DNA from: Sipunculus nudus
Taxonomy: Eukaryota; Annelida; Sipuncula; Golfingiida; Sipunculidae
Direction: 5' to 3'
DNA length: 64,000 nt
NCBI GenBank assembly: GCA_026874595.1
Contig: CM049313.1
Location: forward strand, 30,874,008 to 30,938,007
This document shows positions 1 through 10,970 of this stretch, in pieces (positions within the stretch are counted from its first letter, which is position 1; every line of letters begins with the position of its first letter). The notes below the pieces were generated by a model. It searched no databases and had not been told where the DNA came from. It saw nothing but the letters and a program-made list of their open reading frames with translations. Both the position numbers and the translations under genes were made by a program.

Positions 1-250
1 TTCTCAGTATTTGTCATAAACATGATATAAAACATGGAGAACAGAGGTTGTAGGGCACTGCATATATGTATGTCCTTAACATGAGAAAAACATGCATGGA
101 ACAGGGTGCAGGGCTCTGTGTTCATTTATGTCATTAACATGAGAAAAACATGCATGGAACAGGGTGCAGGGCACTGTGTTCATTTATGTCATTAACATGA
201 TAAAAACATGTAGGGCACAGGATGCAGGGCAATCTCTATATTTATGTTAC
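1..250. repeat. 58-bp tandem repeat, about four copies
   Basis: A unit of about 58 bases built around 'ATGCATGGAACAGGGTGCAG' followed by 'TTTATGTCATTAACATGA' recurs about four times. The two central copies (about 81-138 and 139-196) are almost identical and the outer ones are more diverged. The array runs off the left edge of the window. No coding sense is seen. Confidence 0.85.
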
Positions 251-1384
251 CATCAAGTTTTTACTTGTCACAGAAAAACCAGTGATGACAGACACTGACA
301 CAAAAACTGTGTACCACATGATTATTTTGTTACGGTAAACATGTTCAAATATTTGGCCATTTGGACATTTTACATACATTGGGTAACTCTGTATAGCAGA
401 GAATGTGAACATGCAACATGTGAAGCCAAGGGAAGTGCAGTGTCCATGTATTAGATTCATGATTAAACTTGAGAAAATTACTCACATGTATGCCATATAC
501 AAAACACACATTGATATTTAAAGTTTCCCCAGTGGATACATATCTGAGATATGACCGAGTGCATCAATTGTGCTGTGTTATCTCTAATGGAAATTTTATT
601 TCTACATTAGCTTGATGCCATTGCTCCTTAAACTGTGTACAAATAATAAAAGCAGGTTGTAATGCAAGATGCATAAATTCAGACAACAATGTTAACCATG
701 GTAAAGGAAGCCACACAAGGCAAACTATTGCAACCAAGTGTCATGCATGGAAAACTGTCCAGCAAACTGACCTTTGAAAGCCTCTGTTCCCAAAGGATGA
801 TTTTCTCAAAGAGAGAGAGAGACAAATAAACACTTAAATGTTCTGGGTGGGATTGAACTTCTTAGAGCAGACAAATATAAAAATATGATAATGATTGTTA
901 AAAGTGAAATGCATGGTATTTAAATACAGCATGACAATGCCTGACACCTGGTAGCAGGATAAATAACTAAGCAGCACTTGTTGCAAGAAGACACTTCTGA
1001 CTGGGATTGCAAACAGGGTTGTTTTTAACCATTCGGTACAGTTAGTTTAATGTGGGGATTCACGTCAAAATCAAAATGGGATATAACAAAACTGCAGGTG
1101 CGTTGATGAGAAAGGATCGAACTTTCATTAATTAGTTTAGTATGTAGAAATGGTAGGTCAGATGACAAAATCAAACAAGAATAGAAGGAACATCTTTTCA
1201 CGGAAGGGAAGTTGAAGCATGATAGATTTTGAAATAACTATTAGCAGTTTGACTGGATGAGACCAGTAAGAGAGGCTTGGATTGCAAAGTGTGAGGCAGG
1301 AGGAGAGGCAGGGTGAACACATGCATGTTAGACGTGTATTCTTGCATGGCTAGTGCAGCGTATTACCGTCAAGTATATCCTTAC
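251..1384. other. Unassigned AT-rich DNA, probably intron or 3' flank
   Basis: No recognisable gene, RNA gene or repeat is seen here apart from a short GA-rich run near 812-826. The open frame on the minus strand at 242-460 has no Ig-like or other recognisable pattern. If the Ig gene continues to the left, this stretch is an intron or the 3' end of the gene. Confidence 0.4.
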
Positions 1385-1417
1385 CCTGGTGTGATCTCTT
1401 TTTATTTTGATTAGTCA
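1385..1417 (-). CDS. Candidate 33-nt exon downstream of Ig2 (tentative)
   Basis: On the minus strand a pyrimidine-rich acceptor (GGTTCTTCTTCAG) is followed by 33 open bases and a good donor (CAGG|GTAAGG). The segment enters in phase 1 and leaves in phase 1, so it could join the upstream Ig2 exon (which ends in phase 1) without a frame change. It would add an 11-residue basic, polar stretch (MTNQNKKRSHQ). In two-Ig zig-8/Dpr-like proteins a short tail follows Ig2, so position and phase fit. A segment this short with good splice sites can occur by chance in 2 kb, and the family support is nil. Confidence 0.25.
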
Positions 1418-1879
1418 CTGAAGAAGAACCATAAAAGTAGTTGAATTAAAGCAGCTTATGAAAAATATAAATCTTTCTGAAACTGATTCAATCTTTTAAG
1501 ATTACATTATCAAAATGGCAAATATCTGAAGTGAAACATATCGAATGTGTTGATTAACCAAATTTATCAACAAATGTTTACAAATAAAAAGCAAACCATA
1601 TAAAATTTAAGCATACATGAAAGCATACCTTAAATGTGTTTAACTTTCATTAACATTAACCACAAGTACCTTCTATGTAATTATACTTAATGCCACACCA
1701 AAAAATTAATTGTTCTTCAGACCAATGGACCAAATATGTCAGGCAAGTGGGCAGTTTTCTTTTCTTTTGGAAAATTTGCCTGCTGAGGCCACAACATGTG
1801 GAATTTGACCAAATTACAAAATGAATAAAAAGACTGCGATTCATTTCTTCAAATGGTGCATTTGAGCGACACAAAGTTT
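1418..1879. other. Unassigned AT-rich DNA
   Basis: Nothing recognisable. It includes the polypyrimidine tract of the candidate exon to the left and a minus-strand open frame (1656-1874) without any family resemblance. Confidence 0.35.
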
Positions 1880-2140
1880 AATCGATTTCCTATGACATTT
1901 ACTTGGAATGTTTGATCCATTTCCTATGACATTTACATATAATGTTTAATCCATTTCCTATGACATTTACGTGGAATGTTTAATCCATTTTCTATGACAT
2001 TTACGTGGAATGTTTAATCCATTTTCTATGACAATTACATGTAATGTTTAATCCATTTCCTATGACATTTACGTGGAATGTTTAATCCATTTTCTATGAC
2101 ATTTACATGGAATGTTTAATCAATTTCCTATATGACATAT
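1880..2140. repeat. 34-bp tandem repeat, about 7.5 copies
   Basis: A 34-base unit (TTTAATCCATTTCCTATGAC followed by ATTTACGTGGAATG) repeats about seven and a half times with single-base differences. It lies about 230 bases beyond the Ig2 exon on its 3' side. Confidence 0.9.
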
Positions 2141-2366
2141 TTACTCTGTATAACTACTGAAGACCTCTTTGAATTAATGTCTCCGTATTTTCACAAAGTG
2201 CTTAAGCAAACATTAGACTGGCTGTTATCAAAAGAAAATGTCCGTTAAAATATACTTATTGAATGAAATTAACAACAATTGTTGACATTCAGTTTTCAGT
2301 ACAAACATGATATGATACGGAAAACGTGATTTGTGAGAGAGGTGGTTGGTGGCGGTGGACACTTAC

Positions 2367-2651
2367 TGTTGATAATGTGCACCTCTCTGTGGGCCACTTG
2401 GCCATCGGAAGACATACACAGGTAATCCCCGTTATCTTGGAGAGTGCTCTTTTTGATGACTATCGTACTGATCAGTACATTGCTCTGTATCTTCTTCGTG
2501 ATGCGTATGCCTTTCTCCGGGTCTGATTCTACTCTCTCACCGTCTTTGAACCATTCTATCGTGCTGGGTGGGTAGGGTTTTCCGGTTGCATTACACTTCA
2601 GAAGAATGGGGTCAGCAATGACTACATACTGTGGCCCAGAGACCATCACAG
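2367..2651 (-). CDS. Exon for a complete second Ig domain, zig-8/Dpr-like protein
   Basis: This is a 285-nt exon bounded by a good acceptor (GTATTTCAG, AG at 2653-2652) and a consensus donor (ACA|GTAAGTG, intron from 2366). It enters and leaves in phase 1, the usual symmetry of Ig-domain exons. The translation is a full I/C2-type Ig domain: a strand starting VSGPQYVV, the first cysteine in LLKCNATG, the core tryptophan in IEWFKDG and the second cysteine in the strand-F motif DNGDYLC, ending in VAHREVHIIN. The opening GP followed by a V/Y-rich strand, the PYPPSTIEW stretch, and the S-D-x-E-x-GI-x-IT run resemble Ig2 of Dpr/zig-8 proteins, which are secreted or membrane-tethered neuronal recognition proteins with two Ig domains. 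One N-glycosylation motif (NAT) is present. It joins the 24-nt exon at 8017-8040 in frame. A neuregulin-like Ig is an alternative reading of this domain alone, but Ig1 argues against it. Confidence 0.88.
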
Positions 2652-3229
2652 CTGAAATACAATGATAGGTTATTGAGATAACGTGTAAATAACAACGTGT
2701 CTGAGAGCTTAAGTCACTTGCTTACAGGTGTATTCTGATTGTTTTTGGGACCAGTATTTGAATATTTATACAAGGCAAATACTGAACTTTTTTGGATAGT
2801 GAGTTACTTACTGGGTAAATCCTACACGATAAAAAAGTAATAAATAAATTGAATTAAAAAGAAATTTGTATGTGGATTGGATGCTGGTAACAAGGTGTGT
2901 TCACTGGTGTTAAGAGATGACTGAATTGGAATATCATTAATTGGGGACATCCGTGTTCAGTTAGTTCTTGAATTCATCAAACATTCATGCACATGGAATT
3001 GATTAGTTTTTGAAAAAAAAAAATCTGAACAGTGCAAAGGCGCATCATGCATGTGGTCTATAGCTTTAGAGTTCCGTTAAGAATGTCTCATTATACTAGG
3101 TGAAACACTAAGGAAACCCATGCCAGTAGAAGTAACAACAACATAAAGATAATATTCTCACTGATGAGGTAATTACTTTATAGCAGCACAGTTAGTAATT
3201 ATTGTATCCCTAGACTGAAATGGGGATAT

Positions 3230-3445
3230 CATGGTTTTAGTACATCATCCTGGAATCGAACCAGCGACACCTCGCACACCAGTTGGGCAGACATTCTACC
3301 CGATTGCCAACAAGTTTCACCAGCAAGGGCTGTAGGACTGCTTGTGTGTGCCCGGTCACATTCACCCGATCTCTTCAGTATTCTGTTCCCAAAACACACA
3401 TACACAGGCTTCTGTCTGAAATTGAGTATTAAGCTAAAAACCACT
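3230..3445 (-). mobile_element. tRNA-derived SINE-like copy
   Basis: On the minus strand an exact RNA polymerase III B box (GGTTCGATTCC, 3262-3252) lies 36 bases after an A-box-like TGGCAATCGGG (3309-3299), with tRNA-like sequence between. This is the internal promoter arrangement of tRNA genes and tRNA-derived SINEs. No acceptor-stem pairing of a functional tRNA is evident, and about 100 bases of 5' and 3' sequence accompany it, so a SINE is more likely than a tRNA gene. The exact ends and family are not resolved. It lies in the intron, antisense tail not obvious, in the same orientation as the Ig gene. Confidence 0.6.
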
Positions 3446-4144
3446 CTTCAGATCCTGCATCGACTACCCAGTAGTCCGAAATAAATGGGAATAAGTTAAA
3501 AGAAGAAACTTAATTTTAAAATTTCCATTTATCTCCATTGTTTAATAAAGCATGCTCAATAAGCCTAAGTATTTAATTTTGTTTTAAGTGTTTCAGTGAA
3601 ATTTATCATTCTGTTTTGAATACATTGTCATACTGTAAGTTAAATTGGGTAAAACTCTTTTTATCTCATCCGGCCGTAGGCCCCATAAGCTTATCCTTTG
3701 GCGATGCAGTAATGTGTTCGGTGTCCATCCAGAATTCACAAAAAAAAGCTTCTTCTCCTTCAATTCTTAACCGATTTTGATTTTGTTTATTTTATCTGAT
3801 AGGGCTTGTAAAAAATTCTACACAGAATTTTGAAATAAATAAATTTTGCAAACTTTTCAAAATCCCCAAAAATATGCTTCTTTTTTCATTGGGTTCCGTG
3901 GGGTACCAGCTTCACTTGGCTCTCTGCTGAGCTCAGCCATGCAAGTGTGTAAATTTCTGCCCCCCCCCCCCCCAACCACACACACACACACATACACATA
4001 AACACTGTATAACAAAACTCATTAATTAATGAGCGTATTTTTAGGGTTTAATTGTGACCCAACCGTTCACTGAATAGGTTTGTTTATTAAATTTCCACGG
4101 AACCTCACAAGACAGATGATTCTTGAAATCTGTATGATGAAATT
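3446..4144. other. Low-complexity and unassigned intronic DNA
   Basis: AT-rich sequence with a 15-base C run followed by CA repeats at about 3961-4005. The block 3658-3950 (CATCCGGCCGTAGGCC onward) has the look of an old dispersed repeat, but no second copy was spotted in this window. Confidence 0.35.
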
Positions 4145-5015
4145 TTTTTATGTCTCCCACCCTCCAAGGGGGAGACGTTTTCAGAGCCACCGTCTGTCGT
4201 CGTTGTCTGTAGGATATCTTGTGAATGCGACAACTTTTGAAGGGCTACATATTTTCCTCCAAAATTTGAAACACTTATTGTTCCTACCAAGACCTCAGAC
4301 CAGTTTGAAACCCGAAGACCTTGACCTTCACCTTTAAGGTCAAATTTGCCGAAATGTAAATTTTTGTTGTGAACTACTTATCTTTGAAGTGTTTTACATT
4401 TTGTCCTCAAATTTGGTACACAAATTGTTTCTACCAAGTTCTTGGATGAGTTCGCAATCCGATGATCTTGGCCACGATCTTCAAGGTTAAATAAGCTGAA
4501 TTATAATTACTGTCTTGTGAACGCGATAAGTTTTGAAGGGCTGCACATTTTCCCCTAAAATTTAAAACACAAATTGTTCCTCCCAAAATCACGGATGAGT
4601 TAAAAAAACTATTGATCTTGACCTTCATCGTCAAGGCAAAATCTGTGGAAATGTAACATTTTTGTGAATCCCATAACTTTTGAAGTATTTTACATTTTGT
4701 TCTCAAACTTGGTACACAAATTGTTCCCACCAAATTCTTGATGAGTTCGAAAACTGGTGACCTTGACCTGGGTCTTCAAGGACAAATAAGCCGAATTATA
4801 GTTATTGTCTTGTGAACACATTAACTTATGAAGATTTTTCCCTCATATTCGACACACAAGTTGTATTAACTCAGTTCTCGGAAATCTTTTGGACCCAGTG
4901 ACCTTGACCTTGGTCTTCCAGGTCAAATTTGCTGAAATATACATTCATTGTTTTGAGATAGTGCATATTTTTTACCCCTACTCTTTTTGGATGGCCCATA
5001 GTTGGGAGACATATC
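4145..5015. mobile_element. Short-TIR element with internal AGGTCA-rich subrepeats
   Basis: The left edge reads TATGTCTCCCACC and the right edge, reversed, reads ATATGTCTCCCAAC, giving an imperfect terminal inverted repeat of about 13 bases. Inside are about four degenerate subrepeats, each with 'TTTTGAAG..TACATTTT', 'TTGTTCCTACCAA' and 'GACCTTGACCTTCAAGGTCA'-like segments. No coding capacity is seen. The element class is unknown; flanking duplications were not identified with confidence. Confidence 0.5.
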
Positions 5016-5521
5016 TGTTTTTTTGCGCTGCAAAAACAATGCCATTCTAGTATTTTCTCTGGAACATTGGGAAATGTCATTTCAATGTCTCAGACATACA
5101 TTCAACTATCATACAAGTTCACCTTTTATTTCAGTAAATAAATTAAACATGTATTATTGTTCTTTGATCAGCTCATCTCCATTTTCTTCTTTATTCTATA
5201 GTTAATGATTTTTCATGCATTCCCAGTGATTATTATGCTTAATGATTTTTCATGCATTCCCAGAGATTATTTTAACAAGCATATTTACAGTCACATAGTT
5301 GAGATACTGATACTTTTACAAGTATGTGATCATGAGAGTTGAATCATTTAGGTTGATTTTCTTTGCGTACATTTATCAAATAGGGATTTACAAATAAGAC
5401 TGGTGCCACATTTCAATATTTTTATACAAATATTCTCATAATTACTTTCAGCTGAGCACAATGACCGACGTGGCCTAGTGTTGAAATGTTTGTACATTCA
5501 CTGTATATTTAATGTAATTAG

Positions 5522-6415
5522 CGCCCCTTGGTCATGGTCTTTGATCATAGGTCTTGGTTTTTGATCATAGGTCTTGGTCTTTGAACATAGGTCTTGACCG
5601 TTATCATTGGTCTTGGTCTTTGATCATAGGTCATGGTCTTTGATCATCGGTCTTGACCTTTATCATTGGTCTTGGTCTTTGATCATAGGTCTTGGTTTCT
5701 GATCATAAGTCTTGGTTTATGATAATTGGTTTTGGTCTTTGAATATTGGTCTTGGTCTTTGATCATAGGTCTTAGTTTTTGATCATAGGTCTTGGTTTTT
5801 GATAATTGGTTTTGGTCTTTGAATATTGGTCTTGGTCTTTGATCATTTGTCTTTGATCATTGGTCTTAGTCTTTGATCATTGGTCTTGGTCTTTAATCAT
5901 TGGCTTTGGTCTTTGATCATAGGTCATGGTCTTTGATCATAGGTCTTGGTTTATGATCATTGGTTTTGGTCTTTGAATATTGGTCTTGGTCTTTGATCAT
6001 TTGTCTTTGATCATTGGCCTTGGTCTTTGATGATTTGTCTTGGTCTTTGATCAGTAGCGTTGGCCTTTGGTAAATGGTCTTTGATCATTGGTCTTGGTCT
6101 TTGAACATTGGTTTTGTACTATAATCATTGGTCTTGGATCATTCTTCTTGGTCTTTGAATACTGGTCTTGGTCTTTGATCATTTGTCTTTGATCATTGGC
6201 CTTGGTCTTTGATGATTAGTCTTGGTCTTTGATCAGTAGCGTTGGCCTTTGGTAAATGGTCTTTGATCATTGGTCTTGGTCTTTGAACATTGGTTTTGTA
6301 CTATAATCATTGGTCTTGGATCATTCTTCTTGGTCTTTGATAATTGGTCTTGGTCTTTGATCATTGGTATTGGTCTTTGAGCATTGGCCTTGGTCTTTAA
6401 TCATGTTGTTTTCGG
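5522..6415. repeat. 20-bp tandem array (GGTCTTGGTCTTTGATCATT)
   Basis: About 45 degenerate copies of a 20-base unit. Part of the array is also duplicated as a longer block: the segment with CAGTAGCGTTGGCCTTTGG occurs at about 6053 and again at about 6234, a 181-base spacing. Most units carry CTTTGATC, whose complement ATCAAAG is the core recognised by TCF/LEF proteins. Confidence 0.9.
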
Positions 6416-6715
6416 TTTCATGCATCTGTGCACATGGCCCAAGAGTGGTTTGAAGTATCTGCCTGAAAATTTGGATATCCATACATCTTTGATGGTTTTC
6501 TCATACACACGACTGGTGTTGTGTACACCCATGCCAATATTTCAGAATTGACGTTTGTGTAATTGGTGCTTCGGGTTAAAAATTTAAGTACTTGCATTGT
6601 ACATAAACATGTCACACATGTACTTGAAAAGTAATGGTCCAGCATGGACGCATTATACGTGATGTATACCCTGTTGCACAGGTTCACATTAGGTCCTTTA
6701 CCATTGGTCATGGTT
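6416..6715. repeat. Non-array island splitting the GGTCTT arrays
   Basis: About 300 bases without the 20-base unit. It contains 'GTGGTTTGAAGTATCTGCCTG..ATATCCATACAT..GACTGGTG', which resembles monomers at 30035-30420 and 37925-38090, so it is a dispersed repeat monomer inside or between the two arrays. Confidence 0.5.
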
Positions 6716-7505
6716 TTGATCATTGGCCTTAGAACATTGGTCGTGGCCTTTGATCATTGGGCTTTGATCACTGGTCTTGGTCTTTGATCATTGGGCTTTG
6801 ATCACTGGTCTTGGGCTTTGATCAATGGTCTTGGTCTTTGATCATTGGGCTTTGATCACTGGTCTTGGTCTTTGATCATTGGGCTTTGATCACTGGTCTT
6901 GGTCTTTGATCATTGGGCTTTGATCACTGGTCTTGGTCCTTGATCATTGGGCTTTGATCACTGGTCTTGGTCTTTGATCATTGGGCTTTGATCACTGGTC
7001 TTGGTCTTTGATCATTGGGCTTTGATCACTGGTCTTGGTCTTTGATCATTGGGCTTTCATCACTGGTCTTGGTCTTTGATCATTGGGCTTTCATCACTGG
7101 TCTTGGTCTTTGATCATTGGGCTTTCATCACTGGTCTTGGTCTTTGATCATTGGGCTTTCATCACTGGTCTTGGATCATTGGGCTTTGATCACTGGTCTT
7201 GGTCTTGGATCATTGGGCTTTGATCACTGGTCTTGGTCTTGGATCATTGGGCTTTGATCACTGGTCTTGGTCTTGGATCATTGGGCTTTGATCACTGGTC
7301 TTGGTCTTTGATCATTGGGCTTTGATCAATGGTCTTGGTCTTTGATCATCCGGCTTTGATCACTGGTCTTGGTCTTGGATCATTGGGTTTTGATCACTGG
7401 TCTTGGTCTTTGATCATTGGGCTTTGATCACTGGTCTTGGTCTTTGATCATTGGGCTTTGATCACTGGTCTTGGTCTTTGATCATTGGGCTTTGATCACT
7501 TGTCT
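6716..7505. repeat. 34-bp tandem array derived from the 20-bp unit
   Basis: About 23 copies of a 34-base unit. Each is the 20-base unit (GGTCTTGGTCTTTGATCATT) plus a shortened 14-base copy (GGGCTTTGATCACT). Copies are very similar, so this array is younger than the 20-base array to its left. A sub-block of four units shares a GCTTTCATCACT variant (about 7050-7160), evidence of block-wise amplification. The array ends about 510 bases from the microexon at 8017. Confidence 0.92.
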
Positions 7506-8016
7506 TGGATTATTGGTCTTGGATCTTTGTTTTTGGTCTTAAACAAGGATCTTTTGTCTTTGTATTTTGGACTGTCGGACTTTGTCTTTGATCTTTTTGT
7601 CTCAGTCTTGGTCTCAGTTCTGGACCTCCTGCTTGACCTCAGTGACATCACTGTTATTAGTATGTTATCTTTATTGGTGAAGGATAACACAGACACAAAC
7701 TAGTAGTTTGTAAAAGTTTGAGAAAGGAGTTTAGGAGTCAGGACAGGTAATTACAAGTTCCCAATTCTGAAAATGATCTCAGGACAGATTAAGGTATGTA
7801 TATACATGTATACAGTTTGATTATAACATTCCAGTTTCCATCACCTAATGTTTGCAGTGTGTATCTGTGAATTACTGATTCTGCAAATTAGAACTGAAAT
7901 AAAAAAAAAATAAAGAAACCCTTTGATGAATGATTAGTTGGCATGCATTCCTGGGTCCCGCGGATATGAGGCATGGAGTAAGAAAGAGTAGGAGTAGGAC
8001 GATTAATACACCTTAC

Positions 8017-8040
8017 CTGTTGGTTCATGTACAGGTGGAT
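8017..8040 (-). CDS. 24-nt microexon in the Ig1-Ig2 linker
   Basis: On the minus strand the acceptor GATGTTTCCAG is followed by 24 open bases and the donor CAACAG|GTAAGG. The exon is phase 1-1. The base left by Ig1 (A at 11899) plus its first two bases makes Asn, and its last base plus the first two of Ig2 makes Ala, so the join reads NPPVHEPTA, a proline-rich linker of just the kind expected between two Ig domains. Both neighbours are also phase 1 at the facing ends, so skipping this exon would keep the frame and shorten the linker by eight residues. The splice sites, phase and sense all agree; only transcript data are lacking. Confidence 0.75.
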
Positions 8041-8484
8041 CTGGAAACATCAACACAACACTTACTATCTACTTACACATAGTCACCACACCTCAATCAC
8101 TAAAACATCTCAGTTGCCACATAACATGTGTTTCTTGTGATATTTTGAACATTCTGTTTGGTCTGGGCCTTAATTGTGCGTGCTACATGTAAACTAAATA
8201 TTTCATCATCTCCTTTGATAGTTTGGGTTCAGTAAGTGTATTTGTCAGTCTTCATTTAGTTTATAAGCTCGGCTGACTAAGTCCATGAGAAAGACAGGCT
8301 TGGTTCCCTTGGATCTACAGATTGTAAATCTCACCTACAGTTATATATATTTGATTTATCCTACCAAACCTGAAACTAGGTCATGGTAACCTCGTTTTTT
8401 TTACAATTAATTGCATTTTACAATGAATTTGTCAAAATTAAACCTTCCTGTCATAACAACAAGGAATTTTATTTAAATAAATTT

Positions 8485-8866
8485 GAGCAGCTGACCTGCA
8501 GTGACCCCTTCTGGGTTTGATACATGTCATTGGTGCAGGCTCCCCTACTGTAAACAGCTGGCCTGCAGTGACCCCTTCTGGGTTTGATACATGTCATTGG
8601 TGCAGGCTCCCCTACTGTAAACAGCTGGCTTGCAGTGACCCCTTCTGGGTTTGATACATGTCATTGGTGCAGGCTTCTCTACTGTAAGTAGCTGGCCTGC
8701 AGTGTCCCCTTCTGGGTTTGATACATATCATTGGCGCAGGCTACCCTACTGTAAACAGCTGGCTTGCAGTGACCCTTTCTGGGTTTGATACATGTCATTG
8801 GTGCAGGCTCTCCTACTGTAAGCAGCTGACCTGCCTTGACCCCTTCTAGGTTTGATACATGTCATT
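8485..8866. repeat. 67-bp tandem array, first block
   Basis: A 67-base unit (key parts GCAGTGACCCCTTCTGGG, GATACATGTCATTGGTGCAG, GCTCCCCTACTGTAAA) repeats about five and a half times up to a transposon insertion at 8867. The last eight bases (ATGTCATT) belong to the array and are duplicated on the other side of the insertion. Confidence 0.92.
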
Positions 8867-9148
8867 CAAGGTAGTCAATATAGGGGATGGGGGGTATATA
8901 TCCAACCACTTTTTGGCAAGGGGGGATGGTCAGTATAATAATCCCTCCCCCACTATTCAGTGAATAATATTTATATATTGCAAATTAAAAATATAAATAA
9001 ATAGATTTACAGACTTTAGTTTCATTTGTAAGTTTACTATGAAATATTATATCTAAACGTAGTTTTAATCAACTTACATACTGGAAACATACTACCTTAT
9101 TTTTTAAAACCTTATACTTAATAGCAGTATTTTTTTAAATGTAATTCA

Positions 9149-9207
<59 letters not shown>

Positions 9208-9317
9208 GTGTCATACAGGCACTTATATATTTATAATGTGTTATACAGATGATAAATGTGTGTGTGTGTGTGTGTGAAAGTCATCCCCCCACCCTGGAAG
9301 ATAAATTGACGCCACTG
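8867..9317. mobile_element. hAT-like MITE inserted in the 67-bp array
   Basis: A 451-bp non-coding insertion. The array sequence ATGTCATT occurs at both edges (8859-8866 and 9318-9325), a perfect 8-bp target duplication, as hAT elements make. The ends are imperfect inverted repeats: CAAGGTAGTCAATATA on the left and, reversed, CAGTGGCGTCAATTTA on the right. The inside has a long (AT)n run (about 9151-9204), a (TG)n run and runs of C and G. A related right end is present near 10761-10780. It is a passive, non-autonomous copy. Confidence 0.75.
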
Positions 9318-9880
9318 ATGTCATTGGTGCAGGCTCCCCTACTGTAAGCATTTGACCTGCAGTGACCCCTTCTTGGCCTGATACATGTCATTGGTGCAGG
9401 CTCTCCACTGTAAGCAGTTTACCTACAGTGACCCCTTTGGGTTTGATACATGTCATTGGTGCAGGCTCCCGACTGTAAGCATTTTACCTACAGTGACCCC
9501 TTTGGGTTTGTTACATGTGATTGGTGCAGGCTCCTCTACCGTAAGCAGTTGTACTGCCTGGACCCCTCTTGGGTTTGTCACATGTCATTGGTGCAGGCTC
9601 CCCTACTGTAAACAGCTGACTTGCAGTGACCCCCTTTGGGTTTGATACATGTCATTGGTGCAGGCTCCTCTACCGTAAGCAGTTGACCTGCCTTGACCCC
9701 TTCTGGGTTTGTTACATGTGATTGGTGCAGGCTCCCCTAATGTAAACAGCTGACTTGCAGTGACCCCCTTTGGGTTTGATACATGTCATTGGCGCAGGCT
9801 CCTCTACCGTAAGCAGTTGACCCGCAGTGACCCCTTTGGGTGTGATACATGTTATTGGTGAAGGCTCCCCTACTGTAAGG
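9318..9880. repeat. 67-bp tandem array, second block
   Basis: Continuation of the 67-base array after the MITE, about eight more copies. These are more variable: several have 'CCGTAAGCAGTTGACCTGC' and a shortened CCCTTTGGG. Confidence 0.9.
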
Positions 9881-10568
9881 CCAAGAAAAAATGTTCCTTG
9901 TTTCCGATTACAAGAAATTAGGGTAGGTGGATAAAAAAATTCTTTTATTGACAAAATATTGAGTATTTTAGGTTTCATCATTGGAAATGTGAACATATTT
10001 ATTCTGTATAAGGATACAACACATTTTTTTCCCATTTTTATGTATTATAATAATAATAATAATTTTTTTTATATTGTATAATAAAAAATGTAAATATTTA
10101 AACAGAAAAGCACAAACTTAACTAATGAATTACAACTTTCGTTACCGATGTTATCAGTTTGTATGCTTGAACACATGAAGGGCAAAATACACTGGCGCGG
10201 ATGGCACGCGGGCGGCAAGTGCACAGAAAACATACATGCGGCAGGTCCGTGGCATTTTTCAAAACAGACTGGCGCGGGTGGCATACGGAAAATTTTGTGG
10301 AATCACTGTGGAATATCGAGAACTTTTATGATATTTTATATGGTTGTCTAAGATATATACCCTGTTTAGATTAAATTTCATAAAATAGTCATTATATTAC
10401 TTGGTGAACAATAATTTTGATTTAATATATATAACAATATATATATTTATGTGAACATATATGCTTGTAATCTAAATGGTTTAGAATTAACATATACCTA
10501 ATTTTTTAAATCTTATACTTAATTAATATATATTTGATATGTGTCACACAGACAATAATAGGTATATG

Positions 10569-10649
<81 letters not shown>

Positions 10650-10970
10650 TGTTTTATCCTAATTTAGACTACCCTTCATGCCTGTCATCCATCCCCCCCC
10701 CCCCTTGTGAGTCATCTCCCCACCTTGCGAGTCTCCCCCCCCCCCCCCCCCCAAGCCTTGAAGATAAATTTACGCCACTGACCGCGCCAGTGTATTTTGG
10801 CCTTAACACTTCATTTTCTATAATAAATAGGCCTACATGACATTTCGGCGGGAGAAACTGTCAATTTTTAGACGCCCATATGGTATCTTTTCCAAATCCC
10901 CCCTCTATAGATGGCAATAATGTGGAAGTTCTAAAACTTTGAGAATTAACGGAGAGGCGGAGTTTCGACC
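9881..10970. mobile_element. Composite insertion in the 67-bp array
   Basis: The array stops after CTACTGTAAG and resumes near 10971. The insert contains an 18-base perfect inverted pair, CAAAATACACTGGCGCGG at 10183-10200 and its complement at 10782-10799, enclosing about 580 bases of AT-rich DNA with an (AT)n run (about 10575-10646) and C runs. Just inside the right arm is an end (TGAAGATAAATTTACGCCACTG) like the right end of the MITE at 8867-9317, so at least two elements are nested. No coding capacity; the outer ends are unclear. Confidence 0.5.

Larger units (their letters stand above)
2652..8016 (-). other. Intron between the linker microexon and Ig2
   Basis: This inferred 5365-nt intron starts with GTAAGG (8016 downward) and ends with a TTTCAG acceptor. 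It contains a SINE-like copy, a TIR element (4145-5015) and about 1.9 kb of tandem arrays full of CTTTGATC (5522-7505). Between these, 2652-3228 and 7506-8016 show no recognisable elements. 5016-5521 has only a two-copy 37-base repeat (5204-5272) and an isolated family end motif (TCAGCTGAGC near 5450). Confidence 0.75.

Noticed and set aside
3252-3309. Functional tRNA gene
   Set aside because: A and B boxes are present, but no acceptor stem or clear anticodon arm could be paired; a SINE-like copy is more likely.
5522-7505. CRISPR array
   Set aside because: Direct repeats without unique spacers, degenerate units and a eukaryotic setting; it is a minisatellite.
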